64,000 nt of DNA from CAMLOF01 sp041913045 (GCA_041913045.1 JAYSGB010000005.1:90299-154298); one strand, 5' to 3'. Positions 1-8,846 are shown, counted from the first letter of the stretch. Notes: generated by a model not told the origin, from the letters alone. A program made the numbers and translations.

Positions 1-1678
1 AGCCGCTGTGACTCAGCGTCACCACCATGTCGGTGGGGGTGATCAGGTCTTCGGTGGACAGGTCCTGTGCGCTTTGCTCAATCAGGCTGCGGCGTGCGCC
101 TAGCTTGGTCTGGCCGAACTCGGTCTTGATGGCGACCAGCTCGTCGCCAATGATGGCCGACACGCGCTCGGGCTTGGCCAGGATGTCGAGCAGATCGTCG
201 ATCTCTGCCATGACTTCCTTGTACTCGGCCACGATCTTGTCCTGCTCCAGGCCGGTCAGGCGCTGCAGACGCATTTGCAGGATTTCCTGTGCCTGCGTTT
301 CGCTCAGGCGGTACAGGCCGTCGGCCTGCATGCCGAATTCGCGCTCCAGCCCTTCGGGCCGGTAGTCGTCGGCGTTGACGACCGAGCCGTCCTGCTTGGC
401 GCGCGTCAGCATCTGGCGCACCAGCTGGCTGTCCCAGCTGCGGGTCATCAGCTCGGCCTTGGCCACCGGCGGGGTGGGGGACTCGCGGATGATGCGGATG
501 AACTCGTCGATGTTGGCCAGTGCCACGGCCAGGCCTTCGAGCACGTGACCACGGTCGCGCGCCTTGCGCAACTGGAACACCGTGCGGCGGGTCACCACCT
601 CGCGGCGGTGCTGCAGGAAGATGTCGATCAGGTCCTTCAGGTTGCACAGCTTGGGCTGGCCGTCCACCAGCGCCACCATGTTGATGCCGAAGGTGTCCTG
701 AAGTTGTGTCTGCTTGTAAAGGTTGTTAAGGACAACCTCAGGCACCTCGCCGCGCTTGAGTTCGATCACCACGCGCATGCCCGACTTGTCGGACTCGTCC
801 TGGATGTGGCTTATGCCTTCGAGCTTCTTCTCGTGCACCAGCTCGGCAATGCGCTCCAGCAGGGACTTCTTGTTGACCTGGTAGGGGATCTCGTCAACGA
901 TGATGGCCTGGCGCTGGCCCTTGTCGATGTCTTCGAAATGGCACTTGGCGCGCATGACCACGCGGCCACGGCCAGTGCGGTAACCGTCCTTCACGCCGTT
1001 GATGCCGTAGATGATGCCGGCCGTGGGGAAATCGGGCGCAGGGATGATCTCCATCAGGTCGTCGATGGAGGCATCCGGGTGCTTGAGCATGTGCAGGCAG
1101 GCGTCCACTACCTCGTTGAGGTTGTGGGGCGGAATGTTGGTGGCCATACCCACGGCAATACCGGCCGAGCCGTTGACCAGCAGGTTGGGCAGGCGTGTGG
1201 GCAGAACCAGCGGTTCCTTTTCGCTGCCGTCGTAGTTGGGCCCGAAATCAACCGTTTCCTTGTCAATGTCGGCCAGCATTTCGTGGGCGATCTTGGACAA
1301 GCGGATTTCGGTGTAACGCATGGCGGCGGCGTTGTCGCCGTCCACCGAACCGAAGTTGCCTTGGCCATCCACCAGCATGTGGCGCAGCGAGAAATCTTGC
1401 GCCATGCGCACGATGGTGTCGTACACCGCCGAGTCGCCGTGCGGGTGGTATTTACCGATGACGTCACCGACGATACGCGCCGACTTTTTATAGGGGCGGT
1501 TCCAGTCGTTGTTGAGTTCGTGCATCGCGTACAGCACGCGGCGGTGCACGGGCTTCAAGCCGTCCCTGGCATCGGGCAGGGCGCGCCCCACGATCACGCT
1601 CATCGCGTAGTCGAGGTAGCTGCGCCGCATCTCCTCCTCGAGGCTGATGGGCAGGGTTTCCTTGGCGAAAGAGGTCAT
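1..1678 (-). CDS. gyrA: DNA gyrase subunit A, 5' part (C-terminus outside window)
   Basis: Reading the minus strand from the ATG at 1678 gives an open frame of about 559 codons that leaves the window at base 1, so roughly two thirds of a usual 850-900 residue GyrA is present. The start reads MTSFAKETLPISLEEEMRRS, followed by the catalytic tyrosine context AMRYTEI and the quinolone-resistance region HPHGDSAVYDTIVRMAQ. GyrA is the breakage-reunion subunit that supercoils DNA with GyrB. The positions equal to E. coli Ser83 and Asp87 carry Ser and Asp, so the usual resistance changes are absent. The start codon follows an upstream gap shared with ompA, which is transcribed divergently. Confidence 0.96.
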   Translation of the reverse strand, partial: MTSFAKETLPISLEEEMRRSYLDYAMSVIVGRALPDARDGLKPVHRRVLYAMHELNNDWNRPYKKSARIVGDVIGKYHPHGDSAVYDTIVRMAQDFSLRHMLVDGQGNFGSVDGDNAAAMRYTEIRLSKIAHEMLADIDKETVDFGPNYDGSEKEPLVLPTRLPNLLVNGSAGIAVGMATNIPPHNLNEVVDACLHMLKHPDASIDDLMEIIPAPDFPTAGIIYGINGVKDGYRTGRGRVVMRAKCHFEDIDKGQRQAIIVDEIPYQVNKKSLLERIAELVHEKKLEGISHIQDESDKSGMRVVIELKRGEVPEVVLNNLYKQTQLQDTFGINMVALVDGQPKLCNLKDLIDIFLQHRREVVTRRTVFQLRKARDRGHVLEGLAVALANIDEFIRIIRESPTPPVAKAELMTRSWDSQLVRQMLTRAKQDGSVVNADDYRPEGLEREFGMQADGLYRLSETQAQEILQMRLQRLTGLEQDKIVAEYKEVMAEIDDLLDILAKPERVSAIIGDELVAIKTEFGQTKLGARRSLIEQSAQDLSTEDLITPTDMVVTLSHSG

Positions 1679-1890
1679 GAGGCGCCTTGCAAATATCGGG
1701 TCAACCGGTCATTTTAGTTGGCAGAACCGCAGGTGTGAAAAATGCGCTCAACCGAGTGCACAGGCGTTGAATGTTGAAGCTGTGGTCATCATGCAACATC
1801 TGGCATATTGCTGGGCTCAAAGTGGTGCAAGACAAGCCAGTGACAGCTTGGTGGTACTTGGCTTGTGGCAGAATGATGGAACCACTCGGT

Positions 1891-1911
1891 ATGGCGTTGT
1901 TTGAACGCCAT
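1891..1911 (+). promoter_or_regulatory. Stem-loop in ompA 5' leader
   Basis: ATGGCGTT and AACGCCAT form an 8-bp perfect stem with loop GTTTG, followed by an A-rich stretch, 45 bases before the ompA start. Its place fits an mRNA leader hairpin that could protect an abundant porin message, as known for ompA of enteric bacteria. It lacks a U tract on the plus strand, so it is not a typical terminator. The role is inference. Confidence 0.4.
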
Positions 1912-1956
1912 TAAAAAAGTTTGCAGGTCATCTGCGCCAACACCAAGAGGAAACCG

Positions 1957-2607
1957 ATGAAGAAACTGAATAAAGTCGCGATGCTGTTCGCAACCGCCGC
2001 CCTGGCTACCGCCGCTGGCGCCCAGACCGTTGACAACTGGCGCAATGGCACCGGCGACCTGGTCTGGAAGAACGGCACCAACGAACTGTGCTGGCGCAAT
2101 GCCAACTGGACGCCTGCTACCGCTGCTCAAGGCTGCGACGGCGCCATCGTTCCCCAGGCTGCTGCTCCGGCACCTGCACCTGCTGCTGCTCCCGCACCGG
2201 CTCCTGCCGCTGCTGCTCCCGCAGCAGCACCTGCCGCAGCTCCCGCTGCTGCTTCCAAGGTGACCTACGCAGCCGACGCTTTCTTCGACTTCGACAAGGC
2301 TGTTCTGAAGCCTGAAGGCAAAGCCAAGCTGGACGATCTGGCTGGCAAGGTCAAGGGTATCAACCTGGAAGTGATCATCGCCGTGGGTCACACTGACGCC
2401 ACTGGTGCTGACGCTTACAACCAGAAGCTGTCTGTGCGTCGCGCTGAAGCTGTGAAAGCTTACCTGGTGAGCAAGGGCATTGACGCCAACCGCGTTTACA
2501 CCGAAGGCAAGGGCGAAGCCCAGCCCGTGGCTGACAACGCCACCAAGGCAGGCCGTGCCAAGAACCGTCGCGTGGAAATCGAAGTGGTCGGCACCCGCGC
2601 CAACTGA
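1957..2607 (+). CDS. OmpA family outer membrane protein
   Basis: 216 residues. The ATG at 1957 has an AAGAGGA ribosome site 8 bases upstream. A signal peptide covers about residues 1-22 (MKKLNKVAMLF..., cleavage after AGAQ or AGA). A short N-terminal region with WRNGTGDLVWKNG repeats is followed by an Ala/Pro-rich hinge (about residues 68-103) and an OmpA C-terminal peptidoglycan-binding domain (about 105-212) with FFDFDKAVLKPEGK, GHTDATG and NRRVEIEV. It probably anchors the outer membrane to peptidoglycan; the N-terminal region is too short for the full 8-strand barrel of classical OmpA. A good terminator follows. This small OmpA form is common and abundant in Comamonadaceae. Confidence 0.93.
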   Translation: MKKLNKVAMLFATAALATAAGAQTVDNWRNGTGDLVWKNGTNELCWRNANWTPATAAQGCDGAIVPQAAAPAPAPAAAPAPAPAAAAPAAAPAAAPAAASKVTYAADAFFDFDKAVLKPEGKAKLDDLAGKVKGINLEVIIAVGHTDATGADAYNQKLSVRRAEAVKAYLVSKGIDANRVYTEGKGEAQPVADNATKAGRAKNRRVEIEVVGTRAN

Positions 2608-2633
2608 TTTCGAGTCCCTTCGGACATCACAGG

Positions 2634-2658
2634 AAACCGCGCCTCGGCGCGGTTTTTT
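2634..2658 (+). terminator. Rho-independent terminator after ompA
   Basis: AAACCGCGC, loop CTCG, GCGCGGTTT, then a run of T. It lies 27 bases after the ompA stop and 25 bases before ubiG, separating the two transcripts. Confidence 0.88.
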
Positions 2659-2682
2659 GTTGCCTGCGGCGATAATGCCTTC

Positions 2683-3396
2683 ATGGACAAGACCGTCAAT
2701 GCAGACCCGGCCGAACTGGCCAAGTTTTCTGAGTTGGCCCACCGCTGGTGGGATCCCGAGAGCGAATTCCGCCCGCTCCACCAAATCAACCCGTTGCGCC
2801 TGGACTGGATAGACCGCCAAGCCCCGCTTGCTGGCAAAAAGGTGCTGGACGTTGGCTGTGGCGGCGGCATTCTGGCCGACTCCATGGCGCGTAAGGGCGC
2901 GCAGGTGCTGGGCATAGACCTGGCGGGCAAGGCGCTCAAGGTGGCGCAATTGCATGCCTTGGAGGCCGCTACCCCCAACGTTACCTACCGCGAGGTGAGC
3001 GCTGAACACTTGGCTGCAGAGCAGCCAGGGCAGTTCGACGTTGTGACTTGCATGGAGATGCTTGAGCACGTGCCGGACCCGGCTTCCGTGGTGCAGGCCT
3101 GTGCCACGCTGGTGAAGCCGGGTGGCTGGGTGTTTTTCTCCACCATCAACCGAAACCCGAAGTCCTTCCTGTTTGCCATTGTGGGCGCGGAGTATGTGCT
3201 GCAAATGCTGCCCAAAGGTACGCACGAGTACGCGAAGTTCATCCGCCCAAGCGAACTGGCTTCGTATTGCAGGCGCGCCGGGCTCGATCTGCAGGGCACA
3301 CGCGGCATGGAATACAACCCACTGACCCGGCGTTACTGGCTCAGTTCGGATACTAGCGTCAATTACCTGATCGCTACCCGTAAGGCTGAGTCATGA
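2683..3396 (+). CDS. ubiG: Bifunctional 2-polyprenyl-6-hydroxyphenol methylase / 3-demethylubiquinol 3-O-methyltransferase
   Basis: 237 residues, the usual UbiG length. SAM-binding motif I is VLDVGCGGGILADSMAR (about residues 51-67), and FDVVTCMEMLEHVPDP is a typical post-I/II region. The N-terminus FSELAHRWWDPESEFRPLH is the UbiG signature. It catalyses both O-methylations of ubiquinone biosynthesis, probably at the inner membrane with other Ubi proteins. The stop overlaps the start of gph by 4 bases (ATGA), so the two are translationally coupled. ubiG-gph adjacency is common in proteobacteria. Confidence 0.96.
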   Translation: MDKTVNADPAELAKFSELAHRWWDPESEFRPLHQINPLRLDWIDRQAPLAGKKVLDVGCGGGILADSMARKGAQVLGIDLAGKALKVAQLHALEAATPNVTYREVSAEHLAAEQPGQFDVVTCMEMLEHVPDPASVVQACATLVKPGGWVFFSTINRNPKSFLFAIVGAEYVLQMLPKGTHEYAKFIRPSELASYCRRAGLDLQGTRGMEYNPLTRRYWLSSDTSVNYLIATRKAES

Positions 3397-4064
3397 CACG
3401 TTTTACGGGTGTGCGAGCCGTTCTTTTCGATCTGGACGGCACCTTGATCGACAGTGCCCCGGACCTGGGCTACGCGGTTGACCAGATGCGTGTGCGCCGT
3501 GGGTTGCCATCTTTGCCGCTGGAAAGCTACCGGCACATGGCAGGAGCCGGTGCGCGTGGCATGCTCCATGTGGCGTTTGGCATGACGCCTGACCACCCGG
3601 ACTTTCCGAGTTACCGGGATGAGTTTTTCGACAACTACCAGGCATGCATGACCCAACGTACGCAGCCGTTTGACATGGTGGACACCATGTTGGCGCGTTT
3701 GAGTGCCGAGGGCTTGAGTTGGGGCGTTGTGACCAACAAATCAGAGCGGTTTGCCTTGCCGCTCACGGCGGGTATGCCTTTGTTTTCCAGTGCGGGTACG
3801 GTGGTGGGCGGCGACACCACGCCGCACCCCAAGCCCCACCCAGCGCCGTTGCTGGAGGCAGCTCAGCGCCTTGGTGTGCCTGCGCACGCTTGCATTTACG
3901 TGGGCGACGACGAGCGCGACATTGTGGCCGGTAAAGCGGCAGGTATGTCCACGGTGGCAGCGTTGTACGGTTACCTGGGGCTGCGCAATGACGTGAGTGC
4001 CTGGGGTGCGGACGCACAAATAGAAAGTCCGCTGGAGCTCTTGAACTTTCTCGAATTGGCTTAA
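3393..4064 (+). CDS. gph: Phosphoglycolate phosphatase, HAD family
   Basis: 223 residues. HAD motif I is LFDLDGTLIDSAPDLG (about residues 11-26), motif II is VVTNK (about 112-116), and motif III/IV is KPHPAPLLEAA plus YVGDDERDIVAGKAAGM. The cap domain lies between motifs I and II. It removes 2-phosphoglycolate formed by DNA end repair or oxygenase side reactions. It overlaps ubiG by 4 bases and ends 14 bases before the tmRNA 5' end. Some members of this family act on other sugar phosphates, such as N-acetylmuramate 6-phosphate; Gph is the better fit because of ubiG linkage. Confidence 0.9.
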   Translation: MTRFTGVRAVLFDLDGTLIDSAPDLGYAVDQMRVRRGLPSLPLESYRHMAGAGARGMLHVAFGMTPDHPDFPSYRDEFFDNYQACMTQRTQPFDMVDTMLARLSAEGLSWGVVTNKSERFALPLTAGMPLFSSAGTVVGGDTTPHPKPHPAPLLEAAQRLGVPAHACIYVGDDERDIVAGKAAGMSTVAALYGYLGLRNDVSAWGADAQIESPLELLNFLELA

Positions 4065-4078
4065 ACTAAGTCACTGTA

Positions 4079-4455
4079 GGGGCTGCATTGGTTTCGACGT
4101 GGGTTCGGGCACGCAGCAGGGCATGTCGAGGTTCTGTCACCTCGTAAAACCGCAGAAAAAAACTAACTGCAAACGACGAACGTTTCGCACTCGCCGCTTA
4201 ATCCGGTGAGCCTTGCAACAGCGGGCCGATAGGCTGGGCAAGGGCGGTCGCAAGACTGTCCAGGCTGCAAGGGAATTCATATCGGCTGGCTGATGGGCGG
4301 GCAACTTGTCCATCGGCGAGACTCAAGGTTGCTGGCCTGACACGCAGCGTGCCGCTGCGCGGCGCGTCGGGTAAGACTCAAAACAGACGGCTACACATGT
4401 AGAACTGCGCGAAGAAGGCTTGCGGACGGGGGTTCAAATCCCCCCAGCTCCACCA
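4079..4455 (+). ncRNA. ssrA: Transfer-messenger RNA (tmRNA)
   Basis: The 5' end GGGGCTG pairs with 3' CAGCTCC before the encoded ACCA. The 5' domain holds the conserved TTTCGAC element, and the 3' end has a T arm around GGTTCAAATCC. The tag frame at 4169-4201 reads ANDERFALAA then TAA, the standard betaproteobacterial proteolysis tag. It rescues stalled ribosomes with SmpB. Its 3' end is the insertion site of the island that follows; after insertion the gene remains complete. Confidence 0.97.
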
Positions 4456-4466
4456 TATAACCATCC

Positions 4467-4503
4467 AAAGCCATCCACTGTTGTCCAGTGGGTGGCTTTT
4501 TTC
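4467..4503 (+). terminator. Rho-independent terminator of ssrA
   Basis: AAAGCCATCCACTG pairs with CAGTGGGTGGCTTT across a 5-base loop, with one T-G pair, followed by six T. It begins 12 bases after the tmRNA CCA end. Confidence 0.9.
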
Positions 4504-4570
4504 ATTGCAAATCAACGGCTTGAGTGTCCAGGGGCATCCAGATCTGTTTGGTGGCATCCAGATGGGAGAC

Positions 4571-4589
4571 GGGGAACGAGGCGGGGAAC
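4571..4589 (+). repeat. Left pair of GGGGAAC sites, probable integrase arm sites
   Basis: Two GGGGAAC copies (4571-4577 and 4583-4589) are 12 bases apart; an inverted copy GTTCCCC is at 4621-4627, just before the integrase ribosome site. The same pair with the same 12-base period is at 33579-33597. Arm-type binding sites for P4-like integrases are usually short direct repeats close to att, so this role is likely. An 11-base direct repeat GGCATCCAGAT also occurs at 4533 and 4553. Confidence 0.6.
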
Positions 4590-4649
4590 AGACGGGCAGA
4601 CAGCAGATTTTTCGGGTATTGTTCCCCGATTCGCTGTTCTGGAGGTCAT

Positions 4650-5861
4650 GTGCTCACTGATAAACAATGCAAGAACGCTGTCTGCCCGGTGGACAAAAAG
4701 CGGGCCCGCCTGACGGATGCAGGCGGTCTGTATCTCGAGGTTAGCCCGGCAGGATCCAAGCGGTGGTTCTGGAAGCTCTATGTCGATGGCAAGGAAAGCC
4801 GCTTGGCTCTGGGGAGTTATCCGGCGGTCAGCTTGGCCGAAGCCCGCAGGGCGCGCGATGCGGCCAGGTTACAGAAGGCCGATGGGCAAAACCCAATCCA
4901 GGTCAAGAAGCTTCAGCGGTTGAAGGGGAACATTTCACCGGATGAGACTTTTCAAGTGGTGGCCCTGGAGTGGTATAAAAAGCAGGCGCCCCAATGGAGT
5001 GAAGGACATGCCAGCCGAGCCTTGCGGCAATTCGAGCGGGACTTGTTTCCCTGGATTGGTGCTAGGGCGCTCGGAGCTATCGAGCCTGTGGAGCTTCTGG
5101 CCGCACTCCGGAAAATCGAGCAGCGGGGCGCGATCGAGACTGCTGATCGGGCCTTGATGCTGTGTCGCCAAGTCTGGCGCTACGGCTTAGCGACTGGCCG
5201 CGTGAGTCGAGACGTTACCGCAGGCCTTAAGGATGCGCTTCAGCCCTATAGGGGAAAACATTTTGCGGCTATCACGGACCCCGAAAAACTGGGAGTGTTG
5301 CTGCGTGCGATCAAGGCATACAAGGGTGGGGTCGTCGTCAAGTCAGCGCTGCAACTTGCTCCCATGCTGTTTCAGCGTCCTGGCGAACTCCGTGCGGCCG
5401 CGTGGTCCGAGGTGGATCTGGATTCGGCCCTCTGGACTATCCCGGCGGCACGCATGAAGCGAGGGAAGGAGGGCAAGGAGTACGGTGATCCGCACTTCGT
5501 CCCACTACCTCGGCAGGCTGTCCAAGTATTCCGGGACTTGCATCGCTATACAGGGCACGGCACTTTGGTTTTTCCTGGTGAGCGCGATCACGAGCGCCCA
5601 ATTTCGGAGAACTCTGTCCGTACTGCACTGATCAGTCTAGGTTACAACTCAGAACTTCAGACTTGGCACGGTTTCCGTGCCACGGCTAGAACCATGCTGG
5701 CTGAGCGTTTGGACTGTGATCCCCTGGTAATCGAGGCCCAGCTTGCACATGCGGTCAAAGACGCAAATGGACGGGCATACAACCGAACGCAATACATGGA
5801 AAAGCGGCGGCAGATGATGCAGCAGTGGGCAGACTATCTAGATCAATTGGCATTACGCTGA
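4650..5861 (+). CDS. int: P4-type tyrosine integrase
   Basis: 403 residues from a GTG start that has GGAGG 4 bases upstream; longer in-frame starts lack a ribosome site and would cross the GGGGAAC repeats. The N-terminal DUF4102 arm-binding domain (about 1-90) includes TDAGGLYLEV and LGSYPAVSLAEAR. A core-binding domain (about 100-190) follows. Catalytic residues are Arg244 (RPGELRAAAW), His340-x-x-Arg343 (WHGFRATART), His367 and a tyrosine in RAYNRTQYMEKR (about 377-382). It recombines the island with the tmRNA 3' end. All catalytic positions are present, so it may be active. Confidence 0.95.
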   Translation: MLTDKQCKNAVCPVDKKRARLTDAGGLYLEVSPAGSKRWFWKLYVDGKESRLALGSYPAVSLAEARRARDAARLQKADGQNPIQVKKLQRLKGNISPDETFQVVALEWYKKQAPQWSEGHASRALRQFERDLFPWIGARALGAIEPVELLAALRKIEQRGAIETADRALMLCRQVWRYGLATGRVSRDVTAGLKDALQPYRGKHFAAITDPEKLGVLLRAIKAYKGGVVVKSALQLAPMLFQRPGELRAAAWSEVDLDSALWTIPAARMKRGKEGKEYGDPHFVPLPRQAVQVFRDLHRYTGHGTLVFPGERDHERPISENSVRTALISLGYNSELQTWHGFRATARTMLAERLDCDPLVIEAQLAHAVKDANGRAYNRTQYMEKRRQMMQQWADYLDQLALR

Positions 5862-6076
5862 CTGGCGATCCGGACGTGGCTAGATAACGGCAGCGCTAGG
5901 TGAATCCAGAAAATTTCAGACCCATATCACGCTGCAGGAGACCAGGAGAGTGTCTTGATCCCGAGCTTATGCATTCGCTTATTCCATGGTGGAGTGTGGG
6001 CGTAGTAAACGTACTTGCACCTCAACGGACACGCCTGGCCCTCTAGGTCTTTTCACCATCCGTCCCCCACGCCATC

Positions 6077-6109
6077 AAGCCCCGCTGGTTCTACCAGTCG
6101 GGGCTTTTT
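6077..6109 (+). promoter_or_regulatory. Hairpin leader A, terminator-like
   Basis: AAGCCCCG and CGGGGCTT pair around an inner CTGGT/ACCAG stem, followed by five T. It is 27 bases before the next start codon, preceded by the short element CACGCCATCA. Similar hairpins with a similar preceding element lie before yqaJ-like and the cysteine-rich gene, suggesting a shared attenuator or processing element. The 215 bases from 5862 to 6076 hold no gene that I can see. Confidence 0.6.
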
Positions 6110-6136
6110 GCCGTCATGTCATAAGGAGTCCTCCGT

Positions 6137-6613
6137 ATGCCCTGTCCCCTGTGCCAGTCCAACCGACTGGTGTTCCACGCCCCAGCGAAGAAGCTTGGTG
6201 GTCTGGTCGGCGCCACTGGCGGTGCGATCAGTGGCGCTGCCAGCGCCAGCGCCGTCGGTGCCGTAAGTACCGCAAGTGCTGCCACCATCTCCGGCGCCAA
6301 AGCCGGTGCAGCGTTGGCCATCATCGCCACCCGTACCGGTCCTCCACTCGCGGCCTGGGCCGCTGTGCTGATGGGCTGCCTGGCGGGTGGTGCCACCGGC
6401 TGCATCGTCGGCGCCCAGTTGGGCGACCTCATCGACCGCAAGGTGCTCGACAACGTTGAGTGCAAGGACTGCGGTCACCGCTTCCAGCAGGACACCGGGC
6501 CTGAGCCCCTTCATCCGGTGGCTCCGGTCGGTCCGGCTGGGTCACACCACCCGCTCTATCCGATGTCGGCCATGCATCCAGCACATGCGGATCAGGACCT
6601 CGACTTCGAGTGA
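6137..6613 (+). CDS. Glycine/alanine-rich membrane protein with split zinc ribbon
   Basis: 158 residues, ATG with AAGGAG 8 bases upstream. CPLC near the N-terminus (residues 3-6) and CKDC (about 114-117) look like the two halves of a zinc ribbon. Between them are glycine/alanine-rich hydrophobic stretches (about residues 21-50 and 55-100), likely two membrane hairpins. The C-terminal 40 residues are Pro/His rich. I do not know a function. Genes of this kind accompany DUF932 and YqaJ genes in betaproteobacterial integrative elements, which is the context here. Confidence 0.7.
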   Translation: MPCPLCQSNRLVFHAPAKKLGGLVGATGGAISGAASASAVGAVSTASAATISGAKAGAALAIIATRTGPPLAAWAAVLMGCLAGGATGCIVGAQLGDLIDRKVLDNVECKDCGHRFQQDTGPEPLHPVAPVGPAGSHHPLYPMSAMHPAHADQDLDFE

Positions 6614-6674
6614 ATGGCTGCGGCTGTTCTCTCGCGCTTTTACCGTTCCCCACCCCTTTCTGAAGGATTTACTC

Positions 6675-7640
6675 ATGGCACACGCCGTTCAATCCATGGC
6701 CTACGTCGGTGAGGCCCCCTGGCATTCCCTGGGCAACGCCTTACCCGCCAAACAATCGATCGAGGTCTGGGCCCGTGAAGCGGGCATGGACTGGACCATT
6801 TGCGAGTCCCCGGTGCGCTTCCTGACCGACCAGGCTGGTCCCCTGGGCACCATCCAGTCCTACGAGGACCACAAGGTGCTCTACCGCAGCGACACCAAGT
6901 CCCCGCTCTCGGTCGTGGGGCGCCGCTACCAGGTGGTGCAGCCCAAAGAGGTGCTGGAGTTCTACCGCGACCTGTCCGAGGTTTCCGGCTACGAGCTGGA
7001 AACCGCCGGTGTCTTGAAGGAAGGCCGCAAGTTCTGGGCCCTGGCTCGCACGGGCAAGGAAACCGCCCTCAAGGGCAACGACGTGGTCAAGGGCTACCTC
7101 CTGCTGGCCACCTCTTGTGACGGGACGCTCGCGACCACCGCCACCCCCACCACGGTGCGGGTGGTGTGCAACAACACCCTGTCGATTGCCTTGAACGGGG
7201 CAGCACACGCCATCAAGGTGCCCCACAGCACCAGCTTCGACGCGCAGGCGGTGAAGAAACAGTTGGGCATTGCCGTGTCCCAGTGGGACGGTTTCATGTA
7301 CCGCATGAAGACCCTGGCCGAGTGCAAGGTCAAGAGCCACGAGGCGATGAACTACTTCCTCAAGGTGCTGTGTGCTTCTGACGGTCAGGATCCTTCCGGT
7401 GCACTGACCAACGAGCGCGCCCTGAAGAAGGTACAGGAGCTCTACGACGGCCATGGCAGAGGGGCTGAGCTGGGCGCGGCCAAAGGCACCGCCTGGGGCT
7501 TGCTGTGTTCCATCACCGAGTTCGTGGACCACGAACGCCGGGCCCGGTCTCAGGAATACCGCCTGGACAGCGCCTGGTTCGGCCATGGGGCGCAACTCAA
7601 GCAAAGGGCACTCGATGCGGCACTGCAGATGGTGGCTTGA
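6675..7640 (+). CDS. DUF932 domain protein
   Basis: 321 residues; the ATG at 6675 has GAAGGAT 8 bases upstream. The N-terminus (VGEAPWHSLGNAL), VVGRRYQVVQPKEVLEFY, GRKFWALARTG and VRVVCNNTLSIAL are hallmark DUF932 (plasmid/phage) segments. Members occur in integrative elements and large phages, often with single-strand annealing or exonuclease genes; a molecular function is not established. It is followed by a YqaJ exonuclease, separated by hairpin leader B, suggesting shared use in DNA recombination of the element. Confidence 0.88.
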   Translation: MAHAVQSMAYVGEAPWHSLGNALPAKQSIEVWAREAGMDWTICESPVRFLTDQAGPLGTIQSYEDHKVLYRSDTKSPLSVVGRRYQVVQPKEVLEFYRDLSEVSGYELETAGVLKEGRKFWALARTGKETALKGNDVVKGYLLLATSCDGTLATTATPTTVRVVCNNTLSIALNGAAHAIKVPHSTSFDAQAVKKQLGIAVSQWDGFMYRMKTLAECKVKSHEAMNYFLKVLCASDGQDPSGALTNERALKKVQELYDGHGRGAELGAAKGTAWGLLCSITEFVDHERRARSQEYRLDSAWFGHGAQLKQRALDAALQMVA

Positions 7641-7715
7641 ACGGGTGTTCCCCGGTGACCCACTGATCGCTTGGCTCGACGCTTTACCGTCACTTTTTTC
7701 ACCACCACGGCATAG

Positions 7716-7760
7716 ACCCCGGCTCCCTCCTGTCCTCAGGAGTGTGAGACCGGGGTTTTC
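7716..7760 (+). promoter_or_regulatory. Hairpin leader B, terminator-like
   Basis: ACCCCGG (7716-7722) pairs with CCGGGGT (7750-7756), with an inner CTC/GAG and CCTG/CAGG stem, followed by TTTTC. It is preceded by CACGGCATAG, similar to the element before leaders A and C, and lies 43 bases before the next start. Confidence 0.55.
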
Positions 7761-7802
7761 TGTTTTCTGACTTCTCACTTCTGACGTTTGAAAGGATTTC
7801 CC

Positions 7803-8846
7803 ATGGCCCAGCCATTGATGAATGAACCGGGCACCGCCCATGCGCGTGCCTCCAAAGCCCGCCCAGCCCTGCGCCTGGTCAAGACGCAGGAACTCAACCG
7901 AGACCAGTGGCTCTCGGTGCGCCAGGGCGGCATCGGCAGCTCGGACGCGTCTGCAGCAGTCGGCCTGAACCCCTACCGCTCAGCCCTGGAACTCTGGATG
8001 GACAAGACCGGACGCGGTGATGCCTTGCCCCAGGTCGACCCCAACGATGAATCGTCTCCAATGTATTGGGGCACGTTGCTGGAGCCGATCGTCGCAGCCC
8101 ACTACACCAAGCGCACCGGGCGCAAGGTGCGCCGGGTCAATGCGGTATTGCAACACCCGGACTACCCGTGGATGCTGGCCAACCTGGACCGGGAAGTGCT
8201 GGGGGACCCGTCTGTCCAGATCCTGGAGTGCAAGACGGCAGGCTTCAACGGGGCCCGGCTGTGGAAGGACGGGGTGCCGGAGTACGTGCAGTTGCAAGTG
8301 ATGCACCAACTCGCCGTCACCGGCAAGCAGGCCGCCGACGTGGCGGTGCTCATTTGCGGTCAGGAACTGCAAATCCACCGGATTGAACGCGACGAATCCA
8401 TGATCGCCCATCTCATCGCGCTGGAAAGACGATTCTGGGCCTTTGTGGAGTCCGACACCCCGCCCCCGGCAGACGGCTCAGCCTCGGCCGATCTGGCGCT
8501 GCGCTGCCTGTTTCCACGTGACGCAGGCACGGTGCTGGACTGGACGCAGGACCTGGAGATGTCTTCCGTGTTTTCCGATCTGCTGGCGGTGCGCCAGGTG
8601 CTGGAGCGGCACGAAACCCTGGAAGCGCAGTTGAAGCAACGCATCCAGCAACGCATGGGTGACGCCTCCCGGGCCTTGTTCGAGACAGGTGAGGTGAGCT
8701 GGAAGCGCAGCAAGGACGCGCAGACGCTGGATGCCTTGCGGCTGCAGCAGGAGAGACCAGAAATCTGGAAAGGCTACACGTTGACGAAACCGGGCTCGCG
8801 GCGGTTTCTGGTGCAAAGCCGCCATGCCCAAGAAGCTGGCGACTGA
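7803..8846 (+). CDS. YqaJ-family (lambda exonuclease-like) nuclease
   Basis: 347 residues; the ATG at 7803 has AAAGGA 6 bases upstream. PD-(D/E)XK signatures are visible in order: GGIGSSDASAAVGLNPY (about 42-58), GTLLEPIVAAHY with Glu94, LANLDRE with Asp129, and ILECKTA with Glu142 and Lys144. This family resects one strand from DNA ends to give single-stranded tails for annealing. The C-terminal 140 residues are more variable and carry no recognised domain. It fits a phage-type recombination module with DUF932 and the following gene, although no obvious RecT/Beta protein is present. Confidence 0.9.
   Translation: MAQPLMNEPGTAHARASKARPALRLVKTQELNRDQWLSVRQGGIGSSDASAAVGLNPYRSALELWMDKTGRGDALPQVDPNDESSPMYWGTLLEPIVAAHYTKRTGRKVRRVNAVLQHPDYPWMLANLDREVLGDPSVQILECKTAGFNGARLWKDGVPEYVQLQVMHQLAVTGKQAADVAVLICGQELQIHRIERDESMIAHLIALERRFWAFVESDTPPPADGSASADLALRCLFPRDAGTVLDWTQDLEMSSVFSDLLAVRQVLERHETLEAQLKQRIQQRMGDASRALFETGEVSWKRSKDAQTLDALRLQQERPEIWKGYTLTKPGSRRFLVQSRHAQEAGD

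Noticed and set aside
275..1717. Long plus-strand frame over gyrA
   Set aside because: It is a mirror frame of gyrA with poor, His/Val/Leu-rich protein character, as are the long frames opposite pepN, purF, argG and fbp.
2155..2255. Ala/Pro codon repeats in ompA as a CRISPR or satellite
   Set aside because: The repeats encode a low-complexity hinge and have no spacer structure.
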